Below are positions 26,155 through 34,905 of a DNA stretch of 64,000 bases, piece after piece; within the stretch, counting starts at the first letter, position 1; each line of letters starts with the position of its first letter. The notes beneath the pieces were generated by a model that had not been told where the DNA came from, did not search any database, and saw only the letters and a list, made by a program, of their open reading frames with translations. The stretch covers positions 175,279-239,278 of the forward strand of contig JBEKBH010000002.1 in the NCBI GenBank assembly GCA_050015495.1, read 5' to 3'. The stretch comes from Palsa-1439 sp050015495 (GTDB taxonomy: Bacteria; Verrucomicrobiota; Verrucomicrobiia; Palsa-1439). Position numbers and translations under genes: made by a program.

Positions 26155-28194
26155 ATGTCAGTTGACATCTCGAAGATTCGCACGGTAGCCATCGTCGGCC
26201 ACGCTTCCAGCGGCAAAAGCTCGTTGATCGACGCCGTGCTGTTCATCTCCAAGGCGGTGAACACCCACGGACGGGTCGCCAACGGGACCAGCGCCGCGGA
26301 TTGTTTGCCCGACGAGATCGAACGCAAAATCACCATTCACGCCAAGACGTTGCACTGCCAGTGGGAGGGCCATCGGGTCACGCTGCTGGACACGCCGGGT
26401 TTTTCCGATTTCTTCGGCGACACGATGGCCGCCATCCGCGCGGCGGACGCGGCGATCGTCGTCATCGACGGGGTGGGCGGCGTCGAGGTCGGGGCGCGCC
26501 GCATCTGGAAGATGCTCGACGAGATGCAGAAACCGCGGCTGATATTCGTCAACAAGCTCGACAAGGAGAACAGCGACTTTTTCCGGTGCGTCGAGCAGAT
26601 TCGCGGCGTGTTTGGGAAGAACTGCATTCCATTCGAACTGCCGCTGGGCAAGGAATCGGGTTTTACGAAGGTGCTGAACCTGCGCACCACGCCCGAAGCG
26701 GACGTGCCGGCGGAATTGCGCGATCAATTTCACAAATCGCACGAGAGCCTGGAAGAAGCCGCCGCCGAACAGGACGACAAACTGCTCGAAGAATTCCTCG
26801 GCGGGCAGGCGTTGACGGTCGACGAGATCACCCAGGGCACGCACGTCGGCGTCGCCCGCGGCACGACCGTGCCGATTTACTGCGGCTGCGCGGAGAAAGA
26901 GGTCGGCGTCCGCAATTTGTTGGAAGGCGTCACCGCGTTGCTGCCGTCGCCAGCCGATGTGGGCGCGGTCGCCACGGAAGACGGGGGCAGCGTCGAGCCG
27001 AAGGCGGACGCGCCGTTCAGCGGGTTCGTGTTCAAAGCGACGGTGGACCCGTACGCGGGGCACCTGGCGTATGTGCGGGTGGTTTCGGGCACGTTGAAAC
27101 CCGACATGGACGTGGTCAACGCCACGCGCAGCGGGAAGGAACGCATCCCGCAGTTGCTGAGCATGCAGGGGAAGACGCAATCCATCGTCGGTGAGGCCGG
27201 TCCGGGCGAGATTGTCGCGCTGGCCAAGCTCAAGGACACGCACATCAACAATACGCTGTGCGACCCCGCCAAGGTTGTGAAGTTCCCGCCGATCAAGTTC
27301 CCGAGGTCGGTGATGAGTTACGCGGTGCATCCGCACACGGCGAAGGACGAAGAGAAGATCAGCATCGCGCTGCATCGGCTGGTCGAGGAAGACCCGACGT
27401 TTCACATGGAGCGCAACCCGAACACGAAGGAGTTGATCATTTCGGGGATGGGCGACCAGCATCTGGCGGTTGTCGTGGACAATTTGAAGAAGCGGCTGGG
27501 GGTGAACGTCGATCTCAGCACGCCGAAGGTGGATTACAAGGAGACCATCACCGCCAAAGGCGACGGCCACTACAAGCACAAGAAACAATCCGGCGGCCAC
27601 GGCCAGTACGGCGAAGCCTACGTGAAGATCGAGCCTCAGCAGCGGGGCAAGGGCTTCGAGTTCGCCAGCGAAGTGGTCGGCGGGTCCATCCCGCGCAATT
27701 TCATTCCGGCGGTCGAAAAAGGCTGCATGGAAGGAATGCAGGGCGGGGTAGTGGCGGGTTTCCCGGTGGTCGACGTGCGGGCGATTGTGTATGACGGCTC
27801 GTATCACGACGTTGACTCGAACGAAATCAGTTTCAAGATCGCGGGGTTGCACGCGTTCAAGGAAGCGATGCAGAAGGCGCGGCCCGCACTGCTCGAACCG
27901 ATCATGAACGTTACCGTGTTCGTTCCCGACCAGTACATGGGCGATATCACGGGCGACCTCAACCACCGCCGCGGACGCATTCTCAGCGTCGAGCCGGCGG
28001 ACGGCTTGCAAGCCATCAAGGGCCAGGTGCCGCAGGCGGAACTGTTCAAGTACGCCAGCGAACTGCGGTCGATGACCGGTGGCCGCGCGTCGTTCGAGAT
28101 GGAATTTTCCCACTACGAACAGGTCCCCCAACACGTCGCCCTGAAGGTCGTCGCCGAAGCCCAGGCCGCCAAGAAGGCCCAGGCGGAGAGTTAG
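26155..28194 (+). CDS. Elongation factor G-like GTPase
   Basis: 679 aa. A translational GTPase with G1 GHASSGKSSLID, G3 DTPGFSDF and G4 NKLDKEN, then the EF-G domains II-V (HKKQSGGHGQYGEAYVK is a conserved stretch of domain IV). It diverges from canonical FusA: G2 (KITIHAKTLHC) and the tip of domain IV differ, as in the EF-G-like family of unknown function found beside normal EF-G. ATG 26155 is chosen over an upstream TTG because GGAG lies 9 bases before it and the conserved N terminus begins there. Confidence 0.85.
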   Translation: MSVDISKIRTVAIVGHASSGKSSLIDAVLFISKAVNTHGRVANGTSAADCLPDEIERKITIHAKTLHCQWEGHRVTLLDTPGFSDFFGDTMAAIRAADAAIVVIDGVGGVEVGARRIWKMLDEMQKPRLIFVNKLDKENSDFFRCVEQIRGVFGKNCIPFELPLGKESGFTKVLNLRTTPEADVPAELRDQFHKSHESLEEAAAEQDDKLLEEFLGGQALTVDEITQGTHVGVARGTTVPIYCGCAEKEVGVRNLLEGVTALLPSPADVGAVATEDGGSVEPKADAPFSGFVFKATVDPYAGHLAYVRVVSGTLKPDMDVVNATRSGKERIPQLLSMQGKTQSIVGEAGPGEIVALAKLKDTHINNTLCDPAKVVKFPPIKFPRSVMSYAVHPHTAKDEEKISIALHRLVEEDPTFHMERNPNTKELIISGMGDQHLAVVVDNLKKRLGVNVDLSTPKVDYKETITAKGDGHYKHKKQSGGHGQYGEAYVKIEPQQRGKGFEFASEVVGGSIPRNFIPAVEKGCMEGMQGGVVAGFPVVDVRAIVYDGSYHDVDSNEISFKIAGLHAFKEAMQKARPALLEPIMNVTVFVPDQYMGDITGDLNHRRGRILSVEPADGLQAIKGQVPQAELFKYASELRSMTGGRASFEMEFSHYEQVPQHVALKVVAEAQAAKKAQAES

Positions 28195-28210
28195 CGGGAC
28201 GGGCACTGAT

Positions 28211-28236
28211 CGCCGCGTGAAGGCACGCGGCCTACA
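28211..28236. repeat. Interspersed palindrome (CCGCGT-ACGCGG family), single copy
   Basis: CGCCGCGT, six bases, ACGCGGCCTACA; matches 6839-6864 at all but a few positions and the ubiE copies at 63255-63304. Confidence 0.8.
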
Positions 28237-28317
28237 ATCGACGGCGGGCCGGACGGCCGGTCCGCGCTTATCAGGCGCGCGACTGCAAGAGGACAACGTC
28301 ACGCAAATAGGTACTTT

Positions 28318-28470
28318 TTGCGAAACGAACCCAACGACGTGTGAGCGAAATGGCGCGTGTATGGGTCAGGGCGATAGGTGGTTAGGGAAATTGGAATCGG
28401 GAAAAACGGTTGGGTTCGTTCCCACTAAAATTGGGTTCGCTTGAGGGGTGAAACCGGGCAATTTTGGGTC
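28318..28470. repeat. Cluster of CGAACCCAA-type interspersed repeats
   Basis: The string ACGAACCCAA or its inverse TTGGGTTCG occurs at about 28323, 28412 and 28431 with short spacers, and a related AATTTTGGGTCC at about 28460. A second site of the same family lies at about 62602-62690. In all six readings these give KRTQF / NEPNF-like peptides, a pattern I recall from planctomycete and verrucomicrobial genomes. Confidence 0.6.
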
Positions 28471-28507
28471 CGGGTGGGGTATTTGGGGCGGTTTTTTGGG
28501 CCATTGC

Positions 28508-28527
28508 GGACGCGACGGAGCGCGTCC
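28508..28527. repeat. Small hairpin repeat
   Basis: Arms GGACGCG and CGCGTCC around a short loop, flanked by TCCCTCCAC; a style of repeat I associate with the same group of bacteria. Confidence 0.45.
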
Positions 28528-28571
28528 CTCCACAAACAGCAAATTGGGGCAGTACCCGGTTCGGGCGTGGA

Positions 28572-28600
28572 TTGACGGTGGCGGGATTGTCTGGTAAACT
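28572..28600 (+). promoter_or_regulatory. Sigma70-type promoter for the GH-GT fusion gene
   Basis: TTGACG at 28572-28577, 17 bases, TAAACT at 28595-28600. It places the transcript start near 28607 and rules out translation starts further upstream. Confidence 0.55.
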
Positions 28601-28649
28601 TTCTCTTGCTCGTTCTGGTCGTTGTAGCGCCCTCAACACGAATAAATCC

Positions 28650-31325
28650 GTGCCAACTTCCCGAGTCATCGACGCTCTGACAGTGACACCCGCCCCGAAG
28701 GTTTCGAGGTCGGCGGATCGTGTCGCGGCGTCCGAGCCTGTTTCTGGGAAACCACCGCGCGTGGCCACCCCGGCGGAGCGGATCCTTGCCGACGGCAAGT
28801 TCTTCCGGGTCGGCCCGCAAAAGTTTCATCCACGCGGCGTGACCTACGGTCCGTTCCAGCCGGATGAAACGGGCGGCACGTTCCCGAAACCCGAGCAGGT
28901 GGCCCGCGATTTCGAGTTGATGAACCAGCTTCACGCGAACTGCCTGCGCGTCTATCACGTGCCGCCGCGCTGGTTCCTCGACCTCGCGCAGGAACACGGG
29001 TTGAAGGTGCTGGTGGACTATTATTGGCCCAAGCACACGTGTTTCCTCGAAGACGTGGAGACCATCCAGTTTGCGCGGCGGGCCACGCGGCAAGCGGCCG
29101 AGGCGGTGGCGGGTCACCCGGCGGTGTTCGCCCTGACGTTGGCCAACGAAATCCCGCCCGACATCGCCCGCTGGTACGGGGCGACGCGCATCGCGCACTT
29201 CATTGATGAACTCGCGGCGATTGTCAAGCAAGTGGACCCGCAACGGCTCGTCACGTTCGTCAATTTTCCCACCACCGAGTTCCTGCAACCGACCAGCATC
29301 GATTTTGTCAGCTTCAACGTGTACCTGCACGATCCGCGCCCGTTCGCCAACTATCTCGACCGGCTCCAGAACATCGCGGGCGACAAGCCGCTGGTGCTGG
29401 CGGAATTCGGGATCGATTCGGTGCGCGAGGGCGAGGACGCCAAGGCGCAAATCCTGAGCGGGCACATCGAGATCGCCTGCCGCGAGGGTCTGGCGGGGAC
29501 GTTCATCTTTTCGTTCACGGACGACTGGCACACGGGCGGGCACCAGATCGAGAACTGGTATTTCGGGCTGACCACGCGCGACCGCAAGCCGCGTCCGTCG
29601 TTTTATGCGGTCGCGGAACAATACAAGCGGGCGCCGTACTTTCCGCTGCCGCACTATCCGAAGGTCAGCGTGGTCGTGGCCAGTTACAACGGCGGGCGGA
29701 CGTTGCCCGCGTGCCTCGATTCGCTGACGCACCTGAATTACCCGAACTACGAGATCATCCTCGTGGACGACGGCTCGACAGATGACACGGCACGGGTCGC
29801 GTCGCATTATCCGACGGTGCGCACGATCCACCAGGAGAACATGGGCCTGAGCGCGGCGCGCAACACGGGCATCGAGGCCGCGGCGGGGGAAATCGTCGCG
29901 TTTACCGACAGCGATTGCCGGGTGGATGAAGACTGGTTGTATTACGTCGTGGGCGACCTCCTCAAGACCGACGCGTGCGCGATCGGGGGCCACAATTTCC
30001 CGCCGCCCGAAGACAGCCCGGTGGCGGCCTGCGTGGCCGTATCGCCGGGCGGACCCGCGCACGTGATGCTGGACGACCGCAGCGCCGAGCACATTCCCGG
30101 CTGCAACATGGCGTTTTGGAAGTGGGCGCTCGAAGAGATTCACGGGTTCGACCGGCAATTTCGCGCGGCGGGGGATGACGTGGATGTGTGCTGGCGGCTG
30201 CTGCAGCGCGGGCGGAAGATTGCGTTTTCGCATTCGGGTTTCGTGTGGCATTACCGCCGCAACACCATCCAGGCGTACCTGAAACAGCAGCGCGGCTACG
30301 GCGTGGCGGAGGCGCTCCTGCGTCGCAAGCATCCCGAGTTTTTCAACAGCCTGGGCGGGATGCGCTGGCGCGGGCGCATCTACAGTCCATCGCGGATCGC
30401 CGGATTCTTTGGAAGAAACGTCATTTACCACGGCGCGTTTGGCAGCGCGCTGTTCCAGACGCTGTACACGCCCGAGCCGAGCGGACTGCTCACGCTCGTA
30501 ACGAGTTTGGAATGGCATGTCGTGTTTACGCTCGGGGCGTTGCTGCTGGCGACGGTGTGGCCGGCGTTGTGGCCGCTGCCCGCGCTCAGCCTCTGCGCGA
30601 GTTTGGTGGTCGCCACGGTCGCGGCGGTGTGCGTGGAATTGCCGCCGTGGCAACTGCAATGGTGGTCGCGTCCGCTGGTGGCGATTTTGTACCTGCTGCA
30701 GCCGGTGGTGCGCGGATGGCCGAAGTACGCGCGGCGGCTGCGACGTTCTGAGACGCCGGCGGCGGCGTATCAGACAGTGCGCGCCCTGGCCGCGCAGTAC
30801 AAAGGATTGGGGTCGGTGCACACGCTCAACTACTGGAACGAAAAGAGCATCGAGCGATTCACGTTTCTGGAGGCGCTGCTGGAATTGCTGGACCACGATC
30901 AGTGGCAGTCGCGAACCGATAGTGGCTGGGACGAATTTGACCTGAGCATTTACGGCGACCGCTTCACGCGGGTGGATGTCAAGACCGTGGCGGAAAACCA
31001 CGGGGGCGAGAAGCGGCTGCTGCGGGCGCACCTGAAGGGCGGGTGGACGTTCCTCGGGAAGATGTCGTTCTTCGCGATGGCGGTCGGCATGTGTCTGGCG
31101 GCGCGATTGTGGTGGTCGCTGGCGTTGCCCATGGCGGAAGTGCCTTTGTGGATCTTGTGGGGACTCACCGTATTTCCGCTGGCGGTGATCGGCCTGTGGG
31201 CGGGCTATCTCGAACTGCGCACGCGCCGAAGTGTGCGGTTGGCCACCGCCTTGCTGGATCTCTGCGCGAAGCACCTGAACCTGATCAAGCTGAGCATGCC
31301 GAAAAAATTCGTGAAGCCCGACTAG
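28650..31325 (+). CDS. Glycoside hydrolase (TIM barrel) fused to family 2 glycosyltransferase, membrane-bound
   Basis: About 891 aa from GTG 28650. Residues about 40-325 are a GH-A clan (GH2/GH5-like) barrel with both carboxylates: LANEIP near 165 (acid/base) and VLAEFG near 250 (nucleophile). Residues about 335-590 are a GT2 domain: VVVASYNGG, DDGSTDD (373), DSDC (the DxD position, about 419), GDDVDVCW (about 508) and QQRGYG (about 547). About four transmembrane helices follow (TLGALLLATVWPALWPL and others near 615-690, two near 800-860). One chain thus both builds and trims or transfers a glycan. The start is set by the promoter at 28572-28600; no ATG is available. Its stop shares CTAG with the convergent gene. 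A similar arrangement occurs in some uncharacterised database proteins. Confidence 0.75.
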   Translation: MPTSRVIDALTVTPAPKVSRSADRVAASEPVSGKPPRVATPAERILADGKFFRVGPQKFHPRGVTYGPFQPDETGGTFPKPEQVARDFELMNQLHANCLRVYHVPPRWFLDLAQEHGLKVLVDYYWPKHTCFLEDVETIQFARRATRQAAEAVAGHPAVFALTLANEIPPDIARWYGATRIAHFIDELAAIVKQVDPQRLVTFVNFPTTEFLQPTSIDFVSFNVYLHDPRPFANYLDRLQNIAGDKPLVLAEFGIDSVREGEDAKAQILSGHIEIACREGLAGTFIFSFTDDWHTGGHQIENWYFGLTTRDRKPRPSFYAVAEQYKRAPYFPLPHYPKVSVVVASYNGGRTLPACLDSLTHLNYPNYEIILVDDGSTDDTARVASHYPTVRTIHQENMGLSAARNTGIEAAAGEIVAFTDSDCRVDEDWLYYVVGDLLKTDACAIGGHNFPPPEDSPVAACVAVSPGGPAHVMLDDRSAEHIPGCNMAFWKWALEEIHGFDRQFRAAGDDVDVCWRLLQRGRKIAFSHSGFVWHYRRNTIQAYLKQQRGYGVAEALLRRKHPEFFNSLGGMRWRGRIYSPSRIAGFFGRNVIYHGAFGSALFQTLYTPEPSGLLTLVTSLEWHVVFTLGALLLATVWPALWPLPALSLCASLVVATVAAVCVELPPWQLQWWSRPLVAILYLLQPVVRGWPKYARRLRRSETPAAAYQTVRALAAQYKGLGSVHTLNYWNEKSIERFTFLEALLELLDHDQWQSRTDSGWDEFDLSIYGDRFTRVDVKTVAENHGGEKRLLRAHLKGGWTFLGKMSFFAMAVGMCLAARLWWSLALPMAEVPLWILWGLTVFPLAVIGLWAGYLELRTRRSVRLATALLDLCAKHLNLIKLSMPKKFVKPD

Positions 31326-32491
31326 CGTGGGATGGGCAAGCCGCACGTTTGGAGCATCGTTCGCAGTACCTTGTCCGAATCAAAATACTCCCGGGCGATT
31401 CGCCTCGCGGCCCGGCAATGGCGCTCATAGTCTGTCCCGATTGTTTCGACCGCGTTCACGACGTCATCCGCTGTCTGGAAGGCGAAGAGTCCCTCACCGC
31501 AGGGAAGAACGTCACTGAAGCCGGTGTCCTGCACGATGGCGGGCTTGCCCGTAGCGAGGTAGGCGACCGTACGATCGCTGAACCAACCACAGCGCGTCTT
31601 GACATACGCTTCCTTGGCGACGCTACATTCGCCACGGGAGCGGCCAATGTAATCGAGGTAAGCCTCGACGCTCAACGTAACGGCCAGCGCTTCGGTAACG
31701 GTCCAGCCGGAATCGCGCAACAATTGCACGGGAGCGTTCACACCGCCGAGCGCAATCTCCAACACATTCCCGACGCGTCGGGGCAAATCGAGATACTTGA
31801 GGACCTCGACACTCTTTTGTCCGTAGTTCACGCCTTGGTACTCGACGCTGCCGTAGGCGTTCCAGCTCATCACCGTTGTGAATCGCGTGGCCTCAGGAGT
31901 GAACCGCGGAGAGATCAGGTCGAGCGCGAGAGGTTGCCGAAATGGATGCCAGCGCAGGCCGTGCGTCGGGATCGGGCAATCGGGTTGGCCAATCCGTTCG
32001 CCACAGGTGAAGTGAAAGTTGAAATCGCGCGGCGACGCGTAGCCCGGACAGGAAGGACCCAGCGCGGTCGACATCCTGAATTGGGTGAAGCCGGGGTCGA
32101 TATCGACAAAGATGCGCGTCGGGCATTCGCGCAATTCTTCAAGCCATGTAGTGCAGGACGAACTGATCACGAATGCCGCATCGCGGCACAATGTTCGGAC
32201 CTCGTCGCGTTGCAGGCCATGCCAGTTCTCAGACGCGTCCACGTAACACCAGCGGTGCACGCCGATTCGTTGGAAGAACGGAAGGATCTGCTCCAGGCCG
32301 TACGCGGGATCGTTGGTCATCGTGTTGGCGCGCGGGTCATAACACGCATGGGACCAGCCATAGTGTTCGAGGAAGACGACCTCGTAGCTGAGTTTCGTCA
32401 GGCCGGCGAGAAAGTGATACTGCGACAAGAGGTGGCCGCCGAGCGGATACCGGGCGAGATATCCCGTGAAGATGGCGATCGGCCGGCTCAT
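31322..32491 (-). CDS. Glycosyltransferase-like protein (paralogue B)
   Basis: 389 aa. It starts with IAIFTGYLARYPLGGHLLSQYHFLAGL and a strand-helix pattern of a GT-B fold. The C-terminal half has the RSRGECSVAKEAYVKTRCGWFSDR segment, then YLATGKPAIVQDTGFS and GLFAFQTADD, the sugar-nucleotide-side region of GT1/GT4-like and CgeB-like transferases. It is clearly paralogous to the upstream gene (shared SRGE-SVAKE-YVK-R-GWFS and QDT-S segments). ATG 32491 overlaps the upstream stop (ATGA). The donor and acceptor are unknown. Confidence 0.7.
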   Translation of the reverse strand: MSRPIAIFTGYLARYPLGGHLLSQYHFLAGLTKLSYEVVFLEHYGWSHACYDPRANTMTNDPAYGLEQILPFFQRIGVHRWCYVDASENWHGLQRDEVRTLCRDAAFVISSSCTTWLEELRECPTRIFVDIDPGFTQFRMSTALGPSCPGYASPRDFNFHFTCGERIGQPDCPIPTHGLRWHPFRQPLALDLISPRFTPEATRFTTVMSWNAYGSVEYQGVNYGQKSVEVLKYLDLPRRVGNVLEIALGGVNAPVQLLRDSGWTVTEALAVTLSVEAYLDYIGRSRGECSVAKEAYVKTRCGWFSDRTVAYLATGKPAIVQDTGFSDVLPCGEGLFAFQTADDVVNAVETIGTDYERHCRAARRIAREYFDSDKVLRTMLQTCGLPIPR

Positions 32492-33639
32492 GCGATGGCT
32501 TTCGCGAGAAGATCGGCGAGAACCGTGCGCGCATCGAACATTTTCGCGGCCAACGCGCACGCGGCGCGTGAATGCGCGGCGTAGTCAGCGTTGATCGCCT
32601 CGATTCCCGCCACCGCTTCGTCGGCGGTGCGAAACGCGAACAACCCGTGGCCGGTGGGGTAGACGTTGCTCCAAGCCGTGTCCTGTAGCACGCACGGTCG
32701 CCCGAGCGCGAGATAGCAGGCACTACGGCAACTGAACCATCCGCTGCGCGATTTGACGTAGCCCTCCTTGGCGACGCTCCATTCGCCCCGGGAGTGCCTC
32801 AAATACTCGCGATAGCTCCACGGGTCGGGCAGCCGGTCCGCCGGCTCGATGATCTGCCAGCCTTTCTGCTGAAGCACGTCCGTGGGACGTTTCATGCCGG
32901 GCCCCATGCCCATGGCGATTTCGAACTTCTGCGCCGTCCGCTGCGGGAGATCGAGAAACTTGAGGAACTCCACGTCCTTTTGTCCCCAGGTTTCGCCGTT
33001 GTATTCACAATTCTTGTAGGACACCCAGTTCATCACCGTGGTGAAGACATCGCGGGGCGCTTCCGGCGCGGCCTTCCACCAGTCGAGCACCACCGGTTGG
33101 CGCGTCGGAATCCAATGAAAACCGGCGTGGGGAACCCGGCAGTCGCGCGCCCCGATGTTCTCGGCGAACGTGAAGTGACGGTCGTGCGCGCGGATCCGCT
33201 CGAACACGTCCTGGTTGCCGGACGCGAGCGCCACCTGCGTGAACATCGGGTCGGAATCGAGGAACGCCTTGTGGGGGATGGCGAGATACTCGGGCCGCAA
33301 CCAGCCGCAGCCCGAGACGTTCAGGAAGAGGTCGGCGGTCGCGCAAATCTCTTTCGCTTCCGCTTCGGTATGGCCATGGTAACTGGCATCAGGCGCGCTC
33401 CGATACATCCAGCGGTCGGCCAGCCCGAGTCTTTCCATCACGCCGCGCAGGTAACTGACATTGTAACCGCAATCGTCGCTGATGGTGTTTTGGATCGGGT
33501 CATACGGCCACATCTCGGTGTCTTCGAGGTAAAACACGTCGTGGCCCAGTTGGCGGAACCCCTCGACGAACTGCAGGTAGTCCCACGCCACGCCCCCGAA
33601 CGCGTATTGCCCGACCAATCCCGTGACGATGATGCGCAC
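32488..33639 (-). CDS. Glycosyltransferase-like protein (paralogue A)
   Basis: 383 aa. It begins MRIIVTGLVGQYAFGG, with VAWDYLQFVEGFRQLGHDVFYLED typical of an N-terminal Rossmann domain in GT-B enzymes. The C-terminal half includes SRGEWSVAKEGYVKSRSGWFS and LGRPCVLQDTAWSNV, then GLFAFRTADEAV. It is the first gene of a two-gene unit with its paralogue. No signal peptide or membrane helix is seen. Likely part of surface-glycan synthesis, together with the GH-GT fusion gene that converges on it. Confidence 0.7.
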   Translation of the reverse strand: MRIIVTGLVGQYAFGGVAWDYLQFVEGFRQLGHDVFYLEDTEMWPYDPIQNTISDDCGYNVSYLRGVMERLGLADRWMYRSAPDASYHGHTEAEAKEICATADLFLNVSGCGWLRPEYLAIPHKAFLDSDPMFTQVALASGNQDVFERIRAHDRHFTFAENIGARDCRVPHAGFHWIPTRQPVVLDWWKAAPEAPRDVFTTVMNWVSYKNCEYNGETWGQKDVEFLKFLDLPQRTAQKFEIAMGMGPGMKRPTDVLQQKGWQIIEPADRLPDPWSYREYLRHSRGEWSVAKEGYVKSRSGWFSCRSACYLALGRPCVLQDTAWSNVYPTGHGLFAFRTADEAVAGIEAINADYAAHSRAACALAAKMFDARTVLADLLAKAIA

Positions 33640-33756
33640 AGCGGGAAGTTATAATGTGTGCCGGCCCAAGAGACAACCTCGACGAACCGCGTCGTGGACG
33701 AAAACGGAAATAGCCGGCTCGATTTCGGGCGATTGGCCCGCGCGCAGCGCGGGCGG

Positions 33757-34683
33757 CTACGGGATGCGGCCTTCGAGGTGGATCTCGTTAAAGGCGTCGC
33801 GGATCTGGATGGCTCGACCCGATAGATTGCCGACTGTGGGAGAACTGAACGGCAGCGTCTCTCCCTCGCGGGTGTCGATATTGTAGGTGCCGGTGTGTAT
33901 ATTATTTGTCGAGATCATCAGGGAACCGATGTTGGTCATCTTCATCGAAAGCGGTGGGTCTTCAACGAGAATCGAGTATGTCCCGCCACCCGACAAATGA
34001 AACGCGGAGATGTCGAACACACTGCGCCCTTGCGAGCCGGTGTAGATCGTCTTCACGTAACCCTTCTCACTGGGGTTGGGTGGATCGACATCAGGTACGA
34101 TCAACGGCAACTTCCGGTCATAATGTGGCGCTTCGGCCTTGGCGGTGAACGCCGGTATCTGGGTAAACAGCACGGCGTAGACGACTTCATTCGTGACATT
34201 ATTGACAACATTTGTATATCCCGGGTTTGCGATAAGCAGGTACCTACCTGCGAGATCCTCCAGATTGGTGACGGCCAACTGTCCCAGCCGATTGGTATCG
34301 CTCAACTGTACTGGCGCGGCGCCGACGGCCTCGTACTTGAGGGCCCACGTGCTGTTGGTGCCCTGGAGACTCATGGGGCCGATCAGGTAGACCAATGAGT
34401 TCGTATTGTTCGCCGCTCCCACAAATACGCCAAAGGATCCCGACGTGCCGTTTGATGTGCCACTCAAATTGTTGATCGTTACCGAGAAGATTTGGTTGGA
34501 GCCCTTTTCCTCGAGGACGGCGGTGCCGAACGCGCCCGGACTCGTCGCGCTCACCGTGGCTTGGAAGGTGCTGACGGCATAAATCGCCGGACGAGATGCG
34601 CCGAGGGTGCTCGCGGCGAAACCCGACAACAGTGCCGCAGCCAGAGCAAATGCCCCCAGCGAACCAAGTGGTTTTTGTTTCAT
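33757..34683 (-). CDS. Exported protein of unknown function
   Basis: 308 aa with a signal peptide (residues 1-28, AFALAAALLSGFAASTLGA). The mature part is N-, T- and S-rich beta structure with no family I recognise; segments such as FSVTINNLSGTSNGTSG and GQLAVTNLEDLAGRYLL suggest strand repeats. The C terminus (GRAIQIRDAFNEIHLEGRIP) has no sorting signal. A sigma54-like site lies upstream at 34744-34757. Its 3' end abuts a CGCGGG hairpin at about 33737-33754. Confidence 0.6.
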   Translation of the reverse strand: MKQKPLGSLGAFALAAALLSGFAASTLGASRPAIYAVSTFQATVSATSPGAFGTAVLEEKGSNQIFSVTINNLSGTSNGTSGSFGVFVGAANNTNSLVYLIGPMSLQGTNSTWALKYEAVGAAPVQLSDTNRLGQLAVTNLEDLAGRYLLIANPGYTNVVNNVTNEVVYAVLFTQIPAFTAKAEAPHYDRKLPLIVPDVDPPNPSEKGYVKTIYTGSQGRSVFDISAFHLSGGGTYSILVEDPPLSMKMTNIGSLMISTNNIHTGTYNIDTREGETLPFSSPTVGNLSGRAIQIRDAFNEIHLEGRIP

Positions 34684-34743
34684 GTTTTGGTCCTTCCGCT
34701 GAATCGATCGCCTCCGGTGAGGCGCTCACGTGTCGCTTTATAA

Positions 34744-34757
34744 GCAGTGGTCGTGCC
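34744..34757 (-). promoter_or_regulatory. Sigma54-like -24/-12 element
   Basis: On the minus strand GGCACGACCACTGC, with GG and GC at the canonical 12-base distance and two differences from the TGGCACG-N4-TTGC consensus. It would give a leader of about 50 bases to the exported protein. The match could be chance in GC-rich DNA. Confidence 0.3.
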
Positions 34758-34905
34758 GGAGTGAGCGGTATCGCCAAGTCATTAGCCATCCGCAAGTAGT
34801 CGAAGATCAATCGGTTACAAAACTGTCCACCCGGGCAGGGCGTTGTATGGTGAAGCAGTCCTTTTGCGCTGGACACCAGCGTCGGTGCATTTCAGAGTGC
34901 GCGGG

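Larger units (their letters stand above)
28195..28649. other. Repeat-rich intergenic region
   Basis: 455 bp with no gene. It contains the palindromic element at 28211-28236, a cluster of CGAACCCAA-type repeats (about 28318-28470), a GGACGCG/CGCGTCC hairpin (28508-28527) and a promoter-like pair (28572-28600) for the next gene. Confidence 0.6.

Noticed and set aside
26155..28194. Canonical elongation factor G or a tetracycline-resistance protein
   Set aside because: The G2 region and domain IV tip differ from FusA, and the TetM-type signatures are not seen; the EF-G-like label fits better.
28464..28649. Upstream TTG start for the GH-GT fusion gene
   Set aside because: A good promoter at 28572-28600 would put this start outside the transcript, and the extension reads repeat sequence.
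28425..31346. 973-codon open frame on the minus strand
   Set aside because: Antisense of the GH-GT fusion gene, whose catalytic motifs are intact; composition is that of a shadow frame.
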